DNA of 64,000 nt from Streptomyces sp. AP-93 (GCF_022808175.1 NZ_JALGBX010000007.1:186001-250000); one strand, 5' to 3'. Shown: positions 8,129-20,465, counted from the stretch's first letter. Translations and numbers: made by a program. Notes: generated from the letters alone by a model not told the origin.

Positions 8129-8719
8129 ATGACCACCCCCGTGATTGGTGTCCTGGCACTCCAGGGCGACGTACGGGAGCACCTGATCGCCCTGGCCTCG
8201 GCTGACGCCGTGGCCAGGCCGGTCCGGCGTCCCGAGGAGCTCGCCGAGGTCGACGCCCTGGTGATCCCCGGCGGCGAGTCCACGACCATGTCGAAGCTCG
8301 CCGTGCTGTTCGGCATGCTGGAGCCGCTGCGCGAGCGCGTGCGGGCCGGGATGCCGGTCTACGGCACCTGCGCCGGCATGATCATGCTCGCCGACAAGCT
8401 GCTGGACGGCCGCGAGGACCAGGAGACCCTGGGCGGCATCGACATGATCGTGCGCCGCAACGCCTTCGGCCGGCAGAACGAGTCCTTCGAGGCGCAGGTC
8501 GACTTCGCGGGCATCGAGGGCGGCCCCGTCGAGGGCGTCTTCATCCGCGCTCCCTGGGTCGAGTCCGTCGGCGGCGCCGCCGAGGTGCTCGCCAGGTACG
8601 ACGGCCACACCGTCGCCGTGCGCCAGGGCAATGTCCTCGCCACCTCGTTCCACCCGGAGCTCACGGGTGACGACCGGGTCCACGCGTACTTCGTCGACAT
8701 GGTGCGCGCGGGGCTGTAA
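8129..8719 (+). CDS. pdxT: Pyridoxal 5'-phosphate synthase, glutaminase subunit PdxT
   Basis: The 196-residue class I glutamine amidotransferase releases ammonia from glutamine for PdxS. The nucleophile is C81 in GTCAGM, the oxyanion Gly-rich motif is PGGEST (48-53), and the His/Glu pair is in SFHPELTGD near the C-terminus. ATG at 8129 was chosen because it gives the standard N-terminus [15 protein letters not shown]; no strong ribosome-binding site is present, so coupling to pdxS translation is likely. Confidence 0.96.
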   Translation: MTTPVIGVLALQGDVREHLIALASADAVARPVRRPEELAEVDALVIPGGESTTMSKLAVLFGMLEPLRERVRAGMPVYGTCAGMIMLADKLLDGREDQETLGGIDMIVRRNAFGRQNESFEAQVDFAGIEGGPVEGVFIRAPWVESVGGAAEVLARYDGHTVAVRQGNVLATSFHPELTGDDRVHAYFVDMVRAGL

Positions 8720-8730
8720 CGGCGTCCCGG

Positions 8731-8736
8731 TAGGAT
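8731..8736 (+). promoter_or_regulatory. Candidate -10 element for yebC
   Basis: TAGGAT, a close match to the Streptomyces -10 consensus TAgRRT, sits 41 bp before the yebC start and just after the pdxT stop. No clear -35 is seen. Confidence 0.4.
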
Positions 8737-8776
8737 CTGAGGCGAACATTGTTGGTGACGCGAAGGAGACAGGCAG

Positions 8777-9529
8777 ATGTCCGGCCACTCTAAATGGGCT
8801 ACGACGAAGCACAAGAAGGCCGTGGTTGACGCCAAGCGCGGCAAGCTCTTCGCGAAGCTGATCAAGAACATCGAGGTCGCGGCCCGTATGGGCGGCGCCG
8901 ACATCGATGGCAACCCGACCCTTTTCGACGCCATCCAGAAGGCGAAGAAGAGCTCGGTCCCGAACAAGAACATCGACTCCGCGGTCAAGCGCGGCGGCGG
9001 CCTCGAGGCCGGCGGCGCCGACTACGAGACGATCATGTACGAAGGCTACGGTCCTAACGGCGTCGCGGTGCTCATCGAGTGCCTCACCGACAACCGCAAC
9101 CGTGCCGCGTCCGACGTCCGTGTCGCCATGACCCGCAACGGCGGTTCGATGGCCGACCCGGGCTCGGTCTCGTACCTGTTCAACCGCAAGGGCGTCGTCC
9201 TGCTGCCCAAGGGCGAGCTGTCCGAGGACGACGTGCTCGAGACGGTGCTGGAGGCGGGCGCCGAAGAGGTCAACGACCTCGGCGAGCAGTTCGAGATCAT
9301 CAGCGAGGCCACCGACATGGTCGCGGTCCGCACCGCGCTCCAGCAGGCGGGCATCGACTACGACTCGGCCGACTCCAACTTCCTGCCGACCATGCAGGTC
9401 GAGCTGGACGAAGAGGGCGCGCGCAAGATCTTCAAGCTGATCGACGCGCTGGAGGACAGCGACGACGTGCAGAACGTCTTCGCCAACTTCGACGTCTCGG
9501 ACGAGGTCATGGAGAAGGTCGACGCCTGA
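8777..9529 (+). CDS. YebC/PmpR family protein
   Basis: The 250-residue protein starts [20 protein letters not shown], the hallmark N-terminus of the YebC family, and keeps the three-domain layout and full length. Family members act either as DNA-binding regulators (for example near ruvC in many bacteria) or as translation factors that relieve ribosome stalling on proline stretches; sequence alone does not decide which. A strong ribosome-binding site (GAAGGAG) lies upstream. Its place directly before ruvCAB is conserved in many actinobacteria. Confidence 0.94.
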   Translation: MSGHSKWATTKHKKAVVDAKRGKLFAKLIKNIEVAARMGGADIDGNPTLFDAIQKAKKSSVPNKNIDSAVKRGGGLEAGGADYETIMYEGYGPNGVAVLIECLTDNRNRAASDVRVAMTRNGGSMADPGSVSYLFNRKGVVLLPKGELSEDDVLETVLEAGAEEVNDLGEQFEIISEATDMVAVRTALQQAGIDYDSADSNFLPTMQVELDEEGARKIFKLIDALEDSDDVQNVFANFDVSDEVMEKVDA

Positions 9530-9556
9530 GTGGCGTAGACCGCTCACAGCGTGGAG

Positions 9557-9594
9557 CAGCGGGCCGACGGGGGACACACCCCGTCGGCCCGCTG
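9557..9594 (+). terminator. Strong hairpin between yebC and ruvC
   Basis: CAGCGGGCCGACGGGG pairs perfectly with CCCCGTCGGCCCGCTG (16 bp, loop of 6). It lies 27 bp after the yebC stop and separates yebC from ruvCAB. Confidence 0.8.
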
Positions 9595-9712
9595 CGTTGT
9601 CAGAGGCAGCGATTAGTCTGGCGACCGCAACCATCAATTGAGCAGCCACGACGGCGAGGCACCATCTCCGCGAGAGCGGCGGCGGTTTAGCCGCAAAGGG
9701 GGAGGGGGCGCG

Positions 9713-10249
9713 GTGCGCGTACTCGGTGTTGACCCGGGGCTGACGCGGTGCGGTGTCGGTGTGGTCGAGGGGGTGGCGGGCCGCCCCCTGACGATGCTGG
9801 GCGTGGGGGTCGTACGGACGCCCGCGGACGCCGAGTTGGGCCACCGGCTCGTCGCGATCGAGCAGGGCATCGAGGAATGGCTCGACGAGCACCGGCCCGA
9901 AGTCGTCGCCGTGGAGCGGGTGTTCAGCCAGCACAACGTCAGCACGGTGATGGGCACGGCCCAGGCCAGTGCCGTCGCCATGCTGTGCGCCGCGCGCCGC
10001 GGCATACCGGTCGCGCTGCACACGCCGAGCGAGGTCAAGGCCGCCGTCACCGGCAGCGGTCGCGCCGACAAGGCACAGGTCGGAGCCATGGTCACCCGGC
10101 TGCTCCGGCTGTCCGCCCCGCCCAAGCCCGCCGACGCCGCGGACGCCCTCGCCCTCGCCATCTGCCACATCTGGCGCGCCCCCGCGCAGAACCGCCTCCA
10201 GCAGGCCGTCAACCGGCATGCCAGCGCCCTGAAAGGCCGCACCACATGA
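9713..10249 (+). CDS. ruvC: Holliday junction resolvase RuvC
   Basis: The 178-residue endonuclease cuts Holliday junctions after RuvAB branch migration. Catalytic acids are visible: D7 in GVDPG, E68 in AVERVF, and D141/D144 in DAADALALA. The GTG at 9713 gives the family's normal start (VRVLGVDPG); an upstream in-frame reading would add Arg/Gly-rich residues. The stop overlaps the ruvA start by four bases (ATGA). Confidence 0.96.
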   Translation: MRVLGVDPGLTRCGVGVVEGVAGRPLTMLGVGVVRTPADAELGHRLVAIEQGIEEWLDEHRPEVVAVERVFSQHNVSTVMGTAQASAVAMLCAARRGIPVALHTPSEVKAAVTGSGRADKAQVGAMVTRLLRLSAPPKPADAADALALAICHIWRAPAQNRLQQAVNRHASALKGRTT

Positions 10250-10878
10250 TCGCCTTCGTCAGCGGCCCGGTCGCCGCCCTCGCCCCCACCCTGGCCGTCA
10301 TCGAGGTCGGGGGAGTGGGCATGGCCGTGCACTGCGCGCCCAACACCATCGCGGGCCTGCGGACCGGCGAGCCGGCCCGGCTGGCGACGTCCCTGGTCGT
10401 ACGGGAGGACTCGCTGACGCTGTACGGCTTCGCCGACGACGACGAGCGCCAGGTCTTCGAGCTCCTGCAGACCGCGAGCGGGGTCGGGCCGAAGCTCGCG
10501 CAGGCGATGCTGGCGGTGCACAGCCCGGACGCGTTGCGCATCGCCGTCTCCGTGGGGGACGAGAAGGCGCTGATGGCCGTCTCCGGCATCGGGAAGAAGG
10601 GCGCACAGAAGCTGCTGCTGGACCTGAAGGACAAGCTGGGCGCTCCGCTGGGGTCGAGCGGGATGGTCGGCGCGCAGCGCGCGGCCGCCTCCGGGCCGGC
10701 CCCGTGGTCGGAGCAGCTCTCCGCCGCGCTGATCGGCCTGGGCTATGCCCCCCGGGACGCGGAGGACGCGGTCTCGGCCGTCACCCCGCAGGCGGAGGCC
10801 GCGATCGCCGCCGGCGGTTCCGCCCCCGTGCCGCAGCTGCTGCGCGCGGCCCTGCAGTCCCTGAACCGGGCCCGATGA
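10246..10878 (+). CDS. ruvA: Holliday junction branch migration protein RuvA
   Basis: The 210-residue protein has an N-terminal OB domain, two helix-hairpin-helix motifs ([11 protein letters not shown] and [10 protein letters not shown]) that grip the junction DNA, and a C-terminal domain III that contacts RuvB. It forms the tetrameric core of the RuvAB branch migration motor. It starts at an ATG overlapping the ruvC stop. ruvB follows after 284 bp of palindromic repeat, an interruption of the usual tight ruvAB spacing. Confidence 0.96.
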   Translation: MIAFVSGPVAALAPTLAVIEVGGVGMAVHCAPNTIAGLRTGEPARLATSLVVREDSLTLYGFADDDERQVFELLQTASGVGPKLAQAMLAVHSPDALRIAVSVGDEKALMAVSGIGKKGAQKLLLDLKDKLGAPLGSSGMVGAQRAAASGPAPWSEQLSAALIGLGYAPRDAEDAVSAVTPQAEAAIAAGGSAPVPQLLRAALQSLNRAR

Positions 10879-10883
10879 TTCCG

Positions 10884-11105
10884 GCGCGGCGCCGTTGCCG
10901 GGGCTCCGCCCCGGGCCCCGCGCCTCAAACGCCGGCGGGGCTGGATTTTGGCCGGTGGTGGCCCGCGTGTGCGCGCAGCGCACCGTGCGGCCCGGCGGGC
11001 CGGCGGGCCGGCTGCCCGCAGCGCAGTCCCAGCCCCGCCGGCGTTTGAGGCGCGGGTCCGGGCGGAGCCCGGGAAACGGAGAAAGGGCGGGGCGGGGAGA
11101 ATGCC
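10884..11105. repeat. GC-rich palindromic intergenic repeat, copy 2 (inside ruvA-ruvB)
   Basis: The left core CGCCTCAAACGCCGGCGGGG is at 10921-10940 and the inverted core CCCCGCCGGCGTTTGAGGCG at 11034-11053, with GGGGCTCCGCCCC hairpins outside. It separates ruvA from ruvB and fills most of the 284-bp gap. Confidence 0.8.
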
Positions 11106-11162
11106 CCGCAGGGCGCCCGCACGCGACACACCACCGTTCCACCGAGAAGGCAGACTGACACC

Positions 11163-12224
11163 GTGAACTGGGATGACGAGAGCGACGACCGGATCGTCGC
11201 AGCCGCGGCGGACGGCGAGGACACCGCCGTCGAGGCGGCCCTGAGGCCCAAGGACCTCGGTGAGTTCGTCGGGCAGGAGAAGGTCCGCCAGCAGTTGGAC
11301 CTCGTCCTGAAGGCGGCCCGCCAGCGCGGCGCCACCGCCGATCACGTGCTGCTGTCGGGCGCCCCGGGCCTGGGGAAGACCACCCTGTCCATGATCATCG
11401 CGGCCGAGATGGGCGCCCCCATCCGGATCACCTCCGGCCCCGCCATCCAGCACGCGGGCGACCTCGCCGCCATCCTCTCCTCCCTCCAGGAGGGCGAGGT
11501 CCTCTTCCTCGACGAGATCCACCGCATGTCCCGGCCCGCCGAGGAAATGCTCTACATGGCCATGGAGGACTTCCGCGTCGACGTGATCGTGGGCAAGGGC
11601 CCGGGAGCGACCGCCATCCCGCTGGAACTGCCCCCGTTCACCCTCGTCGGGGCCACGACCCGGGCCGGTCTGCTGCCGCCCCCGCTGCGCGACCGCTTCG
11701 GCTTCACCGGGCACATGGAGTTCTACGCCCCCGAGGAGCTGGAGCGCGTCATCCACCGCTCCGCCGGGCTCCTCGACGTGGAGATCGACACCGCGGGCGC
11801 CGCCGAGATCGCTGGCCGCTCGCGCGGAACCCCCCGTATCGCCAACCGGCTGCTGCGCCGTGTCCGCGACTACGCCCAGGTCAGGGCCGATGGTGTGATC
11901 AACCGCGAGGTCGCCGGCACCGCCCTGAAGGTCTACGAGGTCGACGAGCGCGGGCTCGACCGGCTGGACCGGGCCGTTCTGGAGGCGCTCCTGAAGCTCT
12001 TCGGCGGGGGACCCGTCGGCCTGTCGACGCTCGCCGTCGCCGTCGGCGAGGAGCGGGAGACCGTGGAGGAAGTGGCCGAGCCGTTCCTCGTCCGGGAAGG
12101 GCTCCTGGCCAGGACCCCGCGGGGACGGGTCGCGACCCCGGCCGCATGGGCTCACCTGGGACTTGTCCCGCCACAGCAGGGCGTGAACGGATCAAGCGGA
12201 CAACAGGGCCTCTTCGGGACCTGA
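11163..12224 (+). CDS. ruvB: Holliday junction DNA helicase RuvB
   Basis: The 353-residue AAA+ ATPase drives branch migration with RuvA. The Walker A motif GAPGLGKTT is at residues 66-74, Walker B is in FLDEIHR, sensor 1 is in GATTRAGLL, and a winged-helix DNA-binding domain closes the C-terminus. The N-terminus carries about 25 extra acidic residues before [11 protein letters not shown], common in actinobacterial RuvB. The GTG start follows GAGAAGGCAG. Confidence 0.96.
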   Translation: MNWDDESDDRIVAAAADGEDTAVEAALRPKDLGEFVGQEKVRQQLDLVLKAARQRGATADHVLLSGAPGLGKTTLSMIIAAEMGAPIRITSGPAIQHAGDLAAILSSLQEGEVLFLDEIHRMSRPAEEMLYMAMEDFRVDVIVGKGPGATAIPLELPPFTLVGATTRAGLLPPPLRDRFGFTGHMEFYAPEELERVIHRSAGLLDVEIDTAGAAEIAGRSRGTPRIANRLLRRVRDYAQVRADGVINREVAGTALKVYEVDERGLDRLDRAVLEALLKLFGGGPVGLSTLAVAVGEERETVEEVAEPFLVREGLLARTPRGRVATPAAWAHLGLVPPQQGVNGSSGQQGLFGT

Positions 12225-12271
12225 CGGCGCGGACGTTCGCCCCGTCAGGAACTGCGGTGACATGCTGGGCG

Positions 12272-12301
12272 TTGTTCCATCGGTGCGGACTCGCCTAGAC
12301 T
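12272..12301 (+). promoter_or_regulatory. Candidate promoter for yajC-secDF-apt
   Basis: TTGTTC (12272-12277) and TAGACT (12296-12301) are separated by 18 bp, a good fit to the vegetative HrdB-type promoter. It lies in the 165-bp gap after ruvB, about 90 bp before yajC. Confidence 0.5.
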
Positions 12302-12389
12302 CCGCCGATGCCGACCCTTACGGTCGGCGTACCCACCCCCCGTACAAAGGCCGTGCGCTTGTGCGGTCGATGCGAAGGACCTGCGTCCC

Positions 12390-12857
12390 GTGAATATCAT
12401 GTCCCTCCTTCCGTTCGTGCTGATCATCGGGGCGATGTTCCTGCTGACCCGCAGCCAGAAGAAGAAGCAGCAGGCGGCCGTGCAGATGCGCGACCAGCTG
12501 ACCGCCGGCACCGGCGTCCGCACCATCGGCGGCATGTACGCCACGGTGAAGGAGATCGGCGAGGACACCGTCACCCTCGAGGTGGCCCCCGGCGTCCACG
12601 CGATCTACGCGAAGAACTCCATCGGCGCCGTGCTGGAGGACGCGGAGTACAACCGCATCGTCCACGGCATCACCGATGATCTGACGATCGACACGCCGGT
12701 CGTCCCGGACGACGCTTCCTCCCTGACCGGGGACGAGGCCCCCAAGCTCGACCTGGGCAAGAAGGACGAGCCCAAGGCCGACGAGCCCGCGGCGCAGGAG
12801 CCCAAGGGCGACGAGCCCAAGGACGGCAAGACCGACGGCGACGCCGGCGCGAAGTAG
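12390..12857 (+). CDS. yajC: Preprotein translocase subunit YajC
   Basis: The 155-residue protein has one N-terminal membrane segment (LLPFVLIIGAMFLL), then the short basic RSQKKKQ turn and the conserved GVRTIGGMYATVKEI region of YajC. A charged Lys/Asp/Glu/Pro tail of about 45 residues ends the protein and is longer than in Gram-negative YajC. YajC associates with SecDF at the membrane. The GTG at 12390 is used here; ATG at 12399 is an equally possible start three codons later. Confidence 0.92.
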   Translation: MNIMSLLPFVLIIGAMFLLTRSQKKKQQAAVQMRDQLTAGTGVRTIGGMYATVKEIGEDTVTLEVAPGVHAIYAKNSIGAVLEDAEYNRIVHGITDDLTIDTPVVPDDASSLTGDEAPKLDLGKKDEPKADEPAAQEPKGDEPKDGKTDGDAGAK

Positions 12858-13011
12858 CGCTGGGCCGGGGACCGTGCGGGGCGCCTGACCGGCAGCCCCG
12901 GCGGTCCCCGCCAGTGACCCTTCTGCGGGGGGCAGGGGTCCCCACACACATTTCGGTGGCCGTCCACGCGCTGACCCGGCGCGGGACGGTTGGACAGGGA
13001 GATACGACAAG

Positions 13012-14811
13012 GTGGCAGCACCGAAGAAGGGCCGGCGGCCCACGGGGGCTCAGGGGAGGCCGGGGCGTGCCCTGGCCATCATCCTGATCGCGATGGTGGC
13101 GCTCACCGCGGGGATGTTCCTCACGAAGCAGACGACGCCGCGACTCGGCATCGACCTCGCCGGCGGTACGAGCATCACGCTCAAGGCCAAGAGCGAGCCG
13201 GGCAAGCCGGACGCGATCAACGAGACCAACATGAACACGGCGGTCGGCATCATCGAGCGCCGCGTCAACGGTCTCGGTGTGTCGGAGGCCGAGGTCCAGA
13301 CCCAGGGCCGCGACCACATCATCGTGAACATCCCCAAGGGGACGAACGAGCAGCAGGCGCGCGACCAGGTCGGTACCACCGCCCAGCTGTACTTCCGCCC
13401 CGTGCTCGCCACGGCGGAGGGTGCCCCGGCAGCCCCCGAGGCCAAGCCGAGCGGCACCCCGAGCGGCTCTCCGAGCGCCGCCCCGAGCGGCTCCGGCAGC
13501 CCGTCTGCCAGTGCGCCCACCCCGTCGTCCAGCGCCACTTCCCAGGGCCGTGCGGTCAGCGAGGCCCTCAAGGCCCCGAACGCACCCTCTCCCTCGCCCT
13601 CGGCGAGCGGGTCGAAGAAGGCAGACGACAAGGCCACCCCGTCCACGTCGCCGTCCGCGCCGACCGCCGACCAGGCCGCAGCCGCGGACCTGCAGGCGAA
13701 GTTCGCCGCGCTGGACTGCAGCAACGAGGCGCAGCGCACCGCCGTCAGCAAGAACGTCAAGCCCGAGGACCCGACGCTCGCCTGCGGCAAGCGCGGCGAC
13801 GTCTGGTACAAGTGGGTGCTCGGTCCGGCCCAGGTCAACGGCCAGGACGTGAAGGACGCCAAGGGCATCATCGACACGCAGCGTGGCATCTGGATCGTCA
13901 CGATGCAGTTCACCGACAGCGGCGCCGACAAGTTCGCCAAGATCACCGGTGAGCTCGCGGCCAAGCAGACCCCGCAGAACCAGTTCGCCATCGTGCTCGA
14001 CGGCGAGGTCATCTCCGACCCGTCCGTCAGCCAGGCGCTGACCGGCGGCAACGCCGAGATCTCCGGCGGCTTCAACCAGCAGTCCGCGCAGGACCTGGGC
14101 AACATGCTCTCGTACGGCGCCCTGCCGCTGTCCTTCCAGGAGGACAGCGTCACCACCGTCACCGCCGCGCTCGGCAGCGAGCAGCTGAAGGCCGGCCTCA
14201 TCGCCGGTGCCATCGGCCTCGCCCTCGTGGTGATCTACCTGTTGGCGTACTACCGGGGCCTGGCGTTCGTCGCCATCATCAGCCTCATCGTCTCCGGCAT
14301 CCTCACCTACACGATCATGGTGCTGCTCGGAAAGGGCATCGGCTTCGCGCTGAACCTGCCGGCCGTCTGTGGTGCGATCGTCGCGATCGGTATCACCGCG
14401 GACTCGTTCATCGTGTACTTCGAACGCATCCGGGACGAGATCCGCGAGGGCCGCACCCTGCGTCCGGCCGTCGAGCGCGCCTGGCCGCGTGCCCGTCGCA
14501 CCATCCTGGTCTCCGACTTCGTGTCGTTCCTGGCCGCCGCGGTGCTGTTCATCGTCACCGTCGGCAAGGTGCAGGGCTTCGCCTTCACCCTCGGTCTGAC
14601 CACCCTGCTCGACGTGGTCGTGGTGTTCCTCTTCACCAAGCCCGTCATGACGCTGCTGGCCCGTACGAACTTCTTCGCCAGCGGTCACCCGTGGTCCGGG
14701 CTGGACCCGAAGCGACTGGGCGCGAAGCCGCCGCTGCGACGCTCGCGTCGTACCGGCTCCGACGCGGCCGCCGTGACCGTCTCCGTTCCCGTCGACGCAA
14801 AGGAGGCGTGA
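13012..14811 (+). CDS. secD: Protein translocase subunit SecD
   Basis: The 599-residue RND-type membrane protein uses the proton gradient to complete export through SecYEG. It has a first membrane segment (about residues 24-42), a large extracytoplasmic domain containing the P1 head, and five C-terminal membrane segments. The motif GIDLAGGTS is typical. Between residues about 140 and 225 there is a Ser/Pro/Ala low-complexity insertion with repeated PSGSPS-type units, which would sit outside the membrane. The GTG start is preceded by CAGGGAG. secF follows after 3 bp. Confidence 0.95.
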   Translation: MAAPKKGRRPTGAQGRPGRALAIILIAMVALTAGMFLTKQTTPRLGIDLAGGTSITLKAKSEPGKPDAINETNMNTAVGIIERRVNGLGVSEAEVQTQGRDHIIVNIPKGTNEQQARDQVGTTAQLYFRPVLATAEGAPAAPEAKPSGTPSGSPSAAPSGSGSPSASAPTPSSSATSQGRAVSEALKAPNAPSPSPSASGSKKADDKATPSTSPSAPTADQAAAADLQAKFAALDCSNEAQRTAVSKNVKPEDPTLACGKRGDVWYKWVLGPAQVNGQDVKDAKGIIDTQRGIWIVTMQFTDSGADKFAKITGELAAKQTPQNQFAIVLDGEVISDPSVSQALTGGNAEISGGFNQQSAQDLGNMLSYGALPLSFQEDSVTTVTAALGSEQLKAGLIAGAIGLALVVIYLLAYYRGLAFVAIISLIVSGILTYTIMVLLGKGIGFALNLPAVCGAIVAIGITADSFIVYFERIRDEIREGRTLRPAVERAWPRARRTILVSDFVSFLAAAVLFIVTVGKVQGFAFTLGLTTLLDVVVVFLFTKPVMTLLARTNFFASGHPWSGLDPKRLGAKPPLRRSRRTGSDAAAVTVSVPVDAKEA

Positions 14812-14814
14812 GAG

Positions 14815-15867
14815 ATGTCGAAGCTCGGAGATCTCGGCGCCAAGCTGTACCGGGGTGAGGTCGGCTACGACTTCGTCGGCAAGCGCTTCGTCTGGTACGG
14901 CGTTTCCATCCTGATCACCATCACGGCGATCGTGGCCGTGGCCGTCTCGGGCCTGAACATGGGCATCGAGTTCAAGGGCGGTGCCGTCTTCACCACCCCG
15001 AAGACCTCCGTCTCGGAGGCCCAGGCCCGCGAGGACGCGGAAGAGGCCTCCGGCCACGCCGCGATCGTCCAGAAGCTCGGTACCGGTGGCCTGCGCATCC
15101 AGATCTCGGAACTGGGCACCGATGCCGCGGCCGACGTGAAGGCCAAGCTCGCCACCGACCTCAAGGTCGACGCGGCTCAGATCAACGCGGACCTGGTCGG
15201 CCCCAGCTGGGGCGAGCAGATCGCCAACAAGGCCTGGACCGGCCTCGGCGTCTTCATGGTCCTCGTGGTGATCTACCTGGCCATCGCCTTCGAGTGGCGG
15301 ATGGCGGTCGCGGCGCTGATCGCGCTGATCCACGACCTCACGATCACCGTCGGCGTGTACGCGCTGGTCGGCTTCGAGGTCACCCCGGGTACGGTCATCG
15401 GTCTGCTGACCATCCTCGGTTACTCCCTCTACGACACCGTCGTCGTCTTCGACGGTCTCAAGGAGGGCTCGAAGGACATCACCAAGCAGACCCGCTACAC
15501 GTACAGCGAGATCGCCAACCGCAGCATCAACGGCACCCTGGTCCGCTCGATCAACACCACCGTCGTGGCACTGCTCCCGGTCGGCGCGCTGCTCTTCATC
15601 GGTGGCGGCATCCTCGACGCCGGCATGCTCAACGACATCTCGCTGTCGCTGTTCGTCGGCCTCGCGGCCGGCGCCTACTCGTCGATCTTCATCGCGACCC
15701 CGCTGGTCGTGGACCTGAAGGAGCGCGAGCCGGCGATGAAGGCCCTGAAGAAGCGGGTGCTCGCGAAGCGGGCGTCGGCCGAGGCCAGGGGCGAATCGCC
15801 CGAGGACGCCGGGACCGAAGGCGCGCCCGAGGTAGTGGCGCAGGGCCGCGCGGGACGGCGCCGGTGA
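14815..15867 (+). CDS. secF: Protein translocase subunit SecF
   Basis: The 350-residue partner of SecD has the same six-segment RND layout: first membrane segment about residues 27-45, the motif GIEFKGG, a small extracytoplasmic domain, then five membrane segments including the conserved YSLYDTVVVFD. The ribosome-binding site AAAGGAGG overlaps the end of secD. The tail after the last membrane segment is charged and cytoplasmic. The stop overlaps the apt start by four bases (GTGA). Confidence 0.95.
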   Translation: MSKLGDLGAKLYRGEVGYDFVGKRFVWYGVSILITITAIVAVAVSGLNMGIEFKGGAVFTTPKTSVSEAQAREDAEEASGHAAIVQKLGTGGLRIQISELGTDAAADVKAKLATDLKVDAAQINADLVGPSWGEQIANKAWTGLGVFMVLVVIYLAIAFEWRMAVAALIALIHDLTITVGVYALVGFEVTPGTVIGLLTILGYSLYDTVVVFDGLKEGSKDITKQTRYTYSEIANRSINGTLVRSINTTVVALLPVGALLFIGGGILDAGMLNDISLSLFVGLAAGAYSSIFIATPLVVDLKEREPAMKALKKRVLAKRASAEARGESPEDAGTEGAPEVVAQGRAGRRR

Positions 15868-16418
15868 CCGCGGAGCTGCCCTCCGGCGTACGGGACCTGC
15901 TGCTCAGCCGGATCACGGACGTCGCGGACTACCCGAAGCCGGGCGTGATGTTCAAGGACATCACTCCGCTGCTGGCCGACCCGAAGGCGTTCGGCGCCCT
16001 CACGGACGCGCTGGTGGCCCTGGCCGGGCAGTACGGAGCGACGAAGATCGTCGGGCTGGAGGCGCGGGGATTCATCCTGGCGGCTCCGGTGGCCGTGCAG
16101 GCGGGCATCGGCTTCGTGCCGGTCCGCAAGGCCGGGAAGCTGCCCGGGGCGACGCTCCTGCAGTCCTACGACCTGGAGTACGGGTCGGCGGAGATCGAGA
16201 TCCACGCGGAGGCGCTGTGCGCCGACGACCGGGTCATGGTCATCGACGACGTGCTGGCCACCGGTGGCACCGCGGCCGCCTCGCTGGAGCTGATCCGGCG
16301 GGCCGGGGCGGAGGTCGCGGGGGTCGCGGTCCTGATGGAACTCTCGTTCCTGCCGGGCCGTGAGCGGCTGGCGCCGACGCTGGGCGATGCTCCGCTCGAC
16401 GCGCTGATCGTGGTCTGA
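15864..16418 (+). CDS. apt: Adenine phosphoribosyltransferase
   Basis: The 184-residue purine salvage enzyme converts adenine and PRPP to AMP. The PRPP-binding motif VMVIDDVLATGGT is complete, and the N-terminal PKPGVMFKDITPLL and LEARGFI segments are those of Apt. It starts at GTG inside the secF stop and so is co-translated with secDF. In Streptomyces this order secDF-apt-rel links salvage of a purine with the (p)ppGpp enzyme that follows. Confidence 0.95.
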   Translation: MTAELPSGVRDLLLSRITDVADYPKPGVMFKDITPLLADPKAFGALTDALVALAGQYGATKIVGLEARGFILAAPVAVQAGIGFVPVRKAGKLPGATLLQSYDLEYGSAEIEIHAEALCADDRVMVIDDVLATGGTAAASLELIRRAGAEVAGVAVLMELSFLPGRERLAPTLGDAPLDALIVV

Positions 16419-16431
16419 CCTCGCTGTTTCA

Positions 16432-16475
16432 CGAAGCGGGCGTGCACCGGGAATCCCCGGAGCGCGCCCGCTTCG
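16432..16475 (+). terminator. Hairpin after apt
   Basis: CGAAGCGGGCG (16432-16442) pairs with CGCCCGCTTCG (16465-16475), with a small inner CCGGGAATCCCCGG hairpin. It ends the yajC-secDF-apt unit. Confidence 0.7.
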
Positions 16476-16482
16476 GCGTGTG

Positions 16483-16634
16483 CGGGGGGCCGCTGCGCGG
16501 GGCGAAGTCCCCTACCCGCCCTTCCACCGTTCCCCGGGGCTCCGGCCCTGGACCCCGTCCCTTGGGGCTCCGCCCCGGACGCCGTTCCCCGGGGCTCCGC
16601 CCCGGACCCCGGTCCTCGAACGCCGGGCGGGCTG
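16483..16634. repeat. GC-rich palindromic intergenic repeat, copy 3 (one arm only)
   Basis: CCCCTACCCGCCCTTC is followed by three GGGGCTCCG(C/G)CCC hairpin units and a decayed core CCTCGAACGCCGGGCGGGCT. The inverted right arm is missing. With the apt terminator it occupies most of the 309-bp gap 16419-16727; a candidate -10 (TACGAT, 16675-16680) for the next gene is the only other thing seen. Confidence 0.7.
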
Positions 16635-16727
16635 ATTCGCGCAGGCTAGGGGAACGGGGTGGCGCAACCCTCGCTACGATGGGTTATCCGGACCGGACAC
16701 GGGCACCGGATCCGCTGAGGAGCGCTC

Positions 16728-19163
<2,436 letters not shown>

Positions 19164-19170
19164 CACCGCA

Positions 19171-19219
19171 CATGTGAAAGGGCCCCGGTACGCAGTGCGT
19201 ACCGGGGCCCTTTCACATG
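19171..19219. terminator. Bidirectional terminator between rel and the DUF349 gene
   Basis: A perfect inverted repeat of 24 bp per arm: CATGTGAAAGGGCCCCGGTA at the left and its complement at the right, ending CCCTTTCACATG. It lies 7 bp after rel and 16 bp from the stop of the convergent gene, so it can serve both. Confidence 0.92.
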
Positions 19220-19235
19220 CCGGGCGGCCGGGAAA

Positions 19236-20465
19236 TCAGCCGCCGAATTCCTCCAGGCCCTTCAGCGCCTGGTCCAGCAGGGCCTGACGGCCCTCCAGCT
19301 CCCGGGACAGCTTGTCGGCCCTGGAGTTGTTGCCCTGCGCGCGCGCCGTGTCGATCTGGCCACGCAGCTTGTCGACCGCCGCCTGCAGCTGACCCGTCAG
19401 GCCGGCCGCACGGGCCCGCGCCTCCGGGTTCGTACGGCGCCACTCGCCTTCCTCGGCCTCCTGGATGGCCCGCTCGACGGTGTGCATCCGGCCCTCGACC
19501 TTGGGACGCGCGTCCCGCGGTACGTGGCCGATGGCCTCCCAGCGCTCGTTCAGGGAGCGGAACGCGGCACGGGCCGCCTTCAGGTCCGTGATCGGGACGA
19601 GCTTCTCGGCCTCGTCGGCCAGCTCCTCCTTCAGCTTCAGGTTCTCCACCTGCTCGGCGTCGCGCTCCGCGAAGACCTCGCTGCGCGCCGCGAAGAACAC
19701 GTCCTGGGCACCGCGGAAACGGTTCCACAGGTCGTCCTCGGACTCGCGCTGCGCGCGGCCCGCGGCCTTCCAGTTCTCCATCAGCTCGCGGTAGCGCGCG
19801 GCCGTCGGACCCCAGTCGGTCGACTTCGACAGCGACTCGGCCTCCGCGACCAGCTTCTCCTTGACCTTGCGGGCGTCCTCGCGCTGCGCGTCCAGCGAGG
19901 CGAAGTGGGCCTTGCGGCGCTTGGAGAAGGCGGAGCGGGCGTGCGAGAAGCGGTGCCACAGCTCGTCGTCCGACTTGCGGTCGAGGCGGGGCAGACCCTT
20001 CCAGATGTCCACCAGGGCCCGCAGCCGCTCGCCGGCGCTGCGCCACTGGTCGCTCTGCGCCAGCTCCTCGGCCTCGGCCACCAGCGCGTCCTTGGCCGTA
20101 CGGGCCTCGTCCGTCTGCTTGGCCTTCTGGACCTTGCGCTCCTCGCGGCGCGAGTCGACGGTCGACACCAGCTTGTCCAGCCGGACGCGCAACGCGTCGA
20201 GGTCGCCGACGGCGTGGTGCTCGTCCACCTGCGTGCGCAAGTGCTCGATGGCCGTCTGGGCGTCCTTGGCGGCCAGATCGGTGGTCCGCACCCGTCGTTC
20301 GAGGAGGCCGATCTCGACCACCAGGCCCTCGTACTTGCGCTCGAAGTAGGCCAGGGCCTCCTCCGGGGTGCCGGCCTGCCACGAGCCGACGACCTTCTCG
20401 CCATCGGCAGTACGCACGTACACGGTGCCGGTCTCGTCGACTCGGCCCCACGGGTCGCTGCTCAC
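19236..20465 (-). CDS. DUF349 domain protein
   Basis: The 409-residue protein consists of repeated helical DUF349 units, recognisable from repeating segments such as WRSAGERLRALVDIWKGL, WGPTAARYRELMENWKAAG and ARAAFRSLNERWEAIG, each with an Asp-(Asp)-x-LW-x-RF element between them. It is strongly charged and expected to be largely coiled coil and cytoplasmic. DUF349 has no settled function. The GTG start has an excellent GGAGGAGG site. It is convergent with rel and sits next to a cyclophilin gene on the same strand. Confidence 0.85.
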   Translation of the reverse strand: MSSDPWGRVDETGTVYVRTADGEKVVGSWQAGTPEEALAYFERKYEGLVVEIGLLERRVRTTDLAAKDAQTAIEHLRTQVDEHHAVGDLDALRVRLDKLVSTVDSRREERKVQKAKQTDEARTAKDALVAEAEELAQSDQWRSAGERLRALVDIWKGLPRLDRKSDDELWHRFSHARSAFSKRRKAHFASLDAQREDARKVKEKLVAEAESLSKSTDWGPTAARYRELMENWKAAGRAQRESEDDLWNRFRGAQDVFFAARSEVFAERDAEQVENLKLKEELADEAEKLVPITDLKAARAAFRSLNERWEAIGHVPRDARPKVEGRMHTVERAIQEAEEGEWRRTNPEARARAAGLTGQLQAAVDKLRGQIDTARAQGNNSRADKLSRELEGRQALLDQALKGLEEFGG

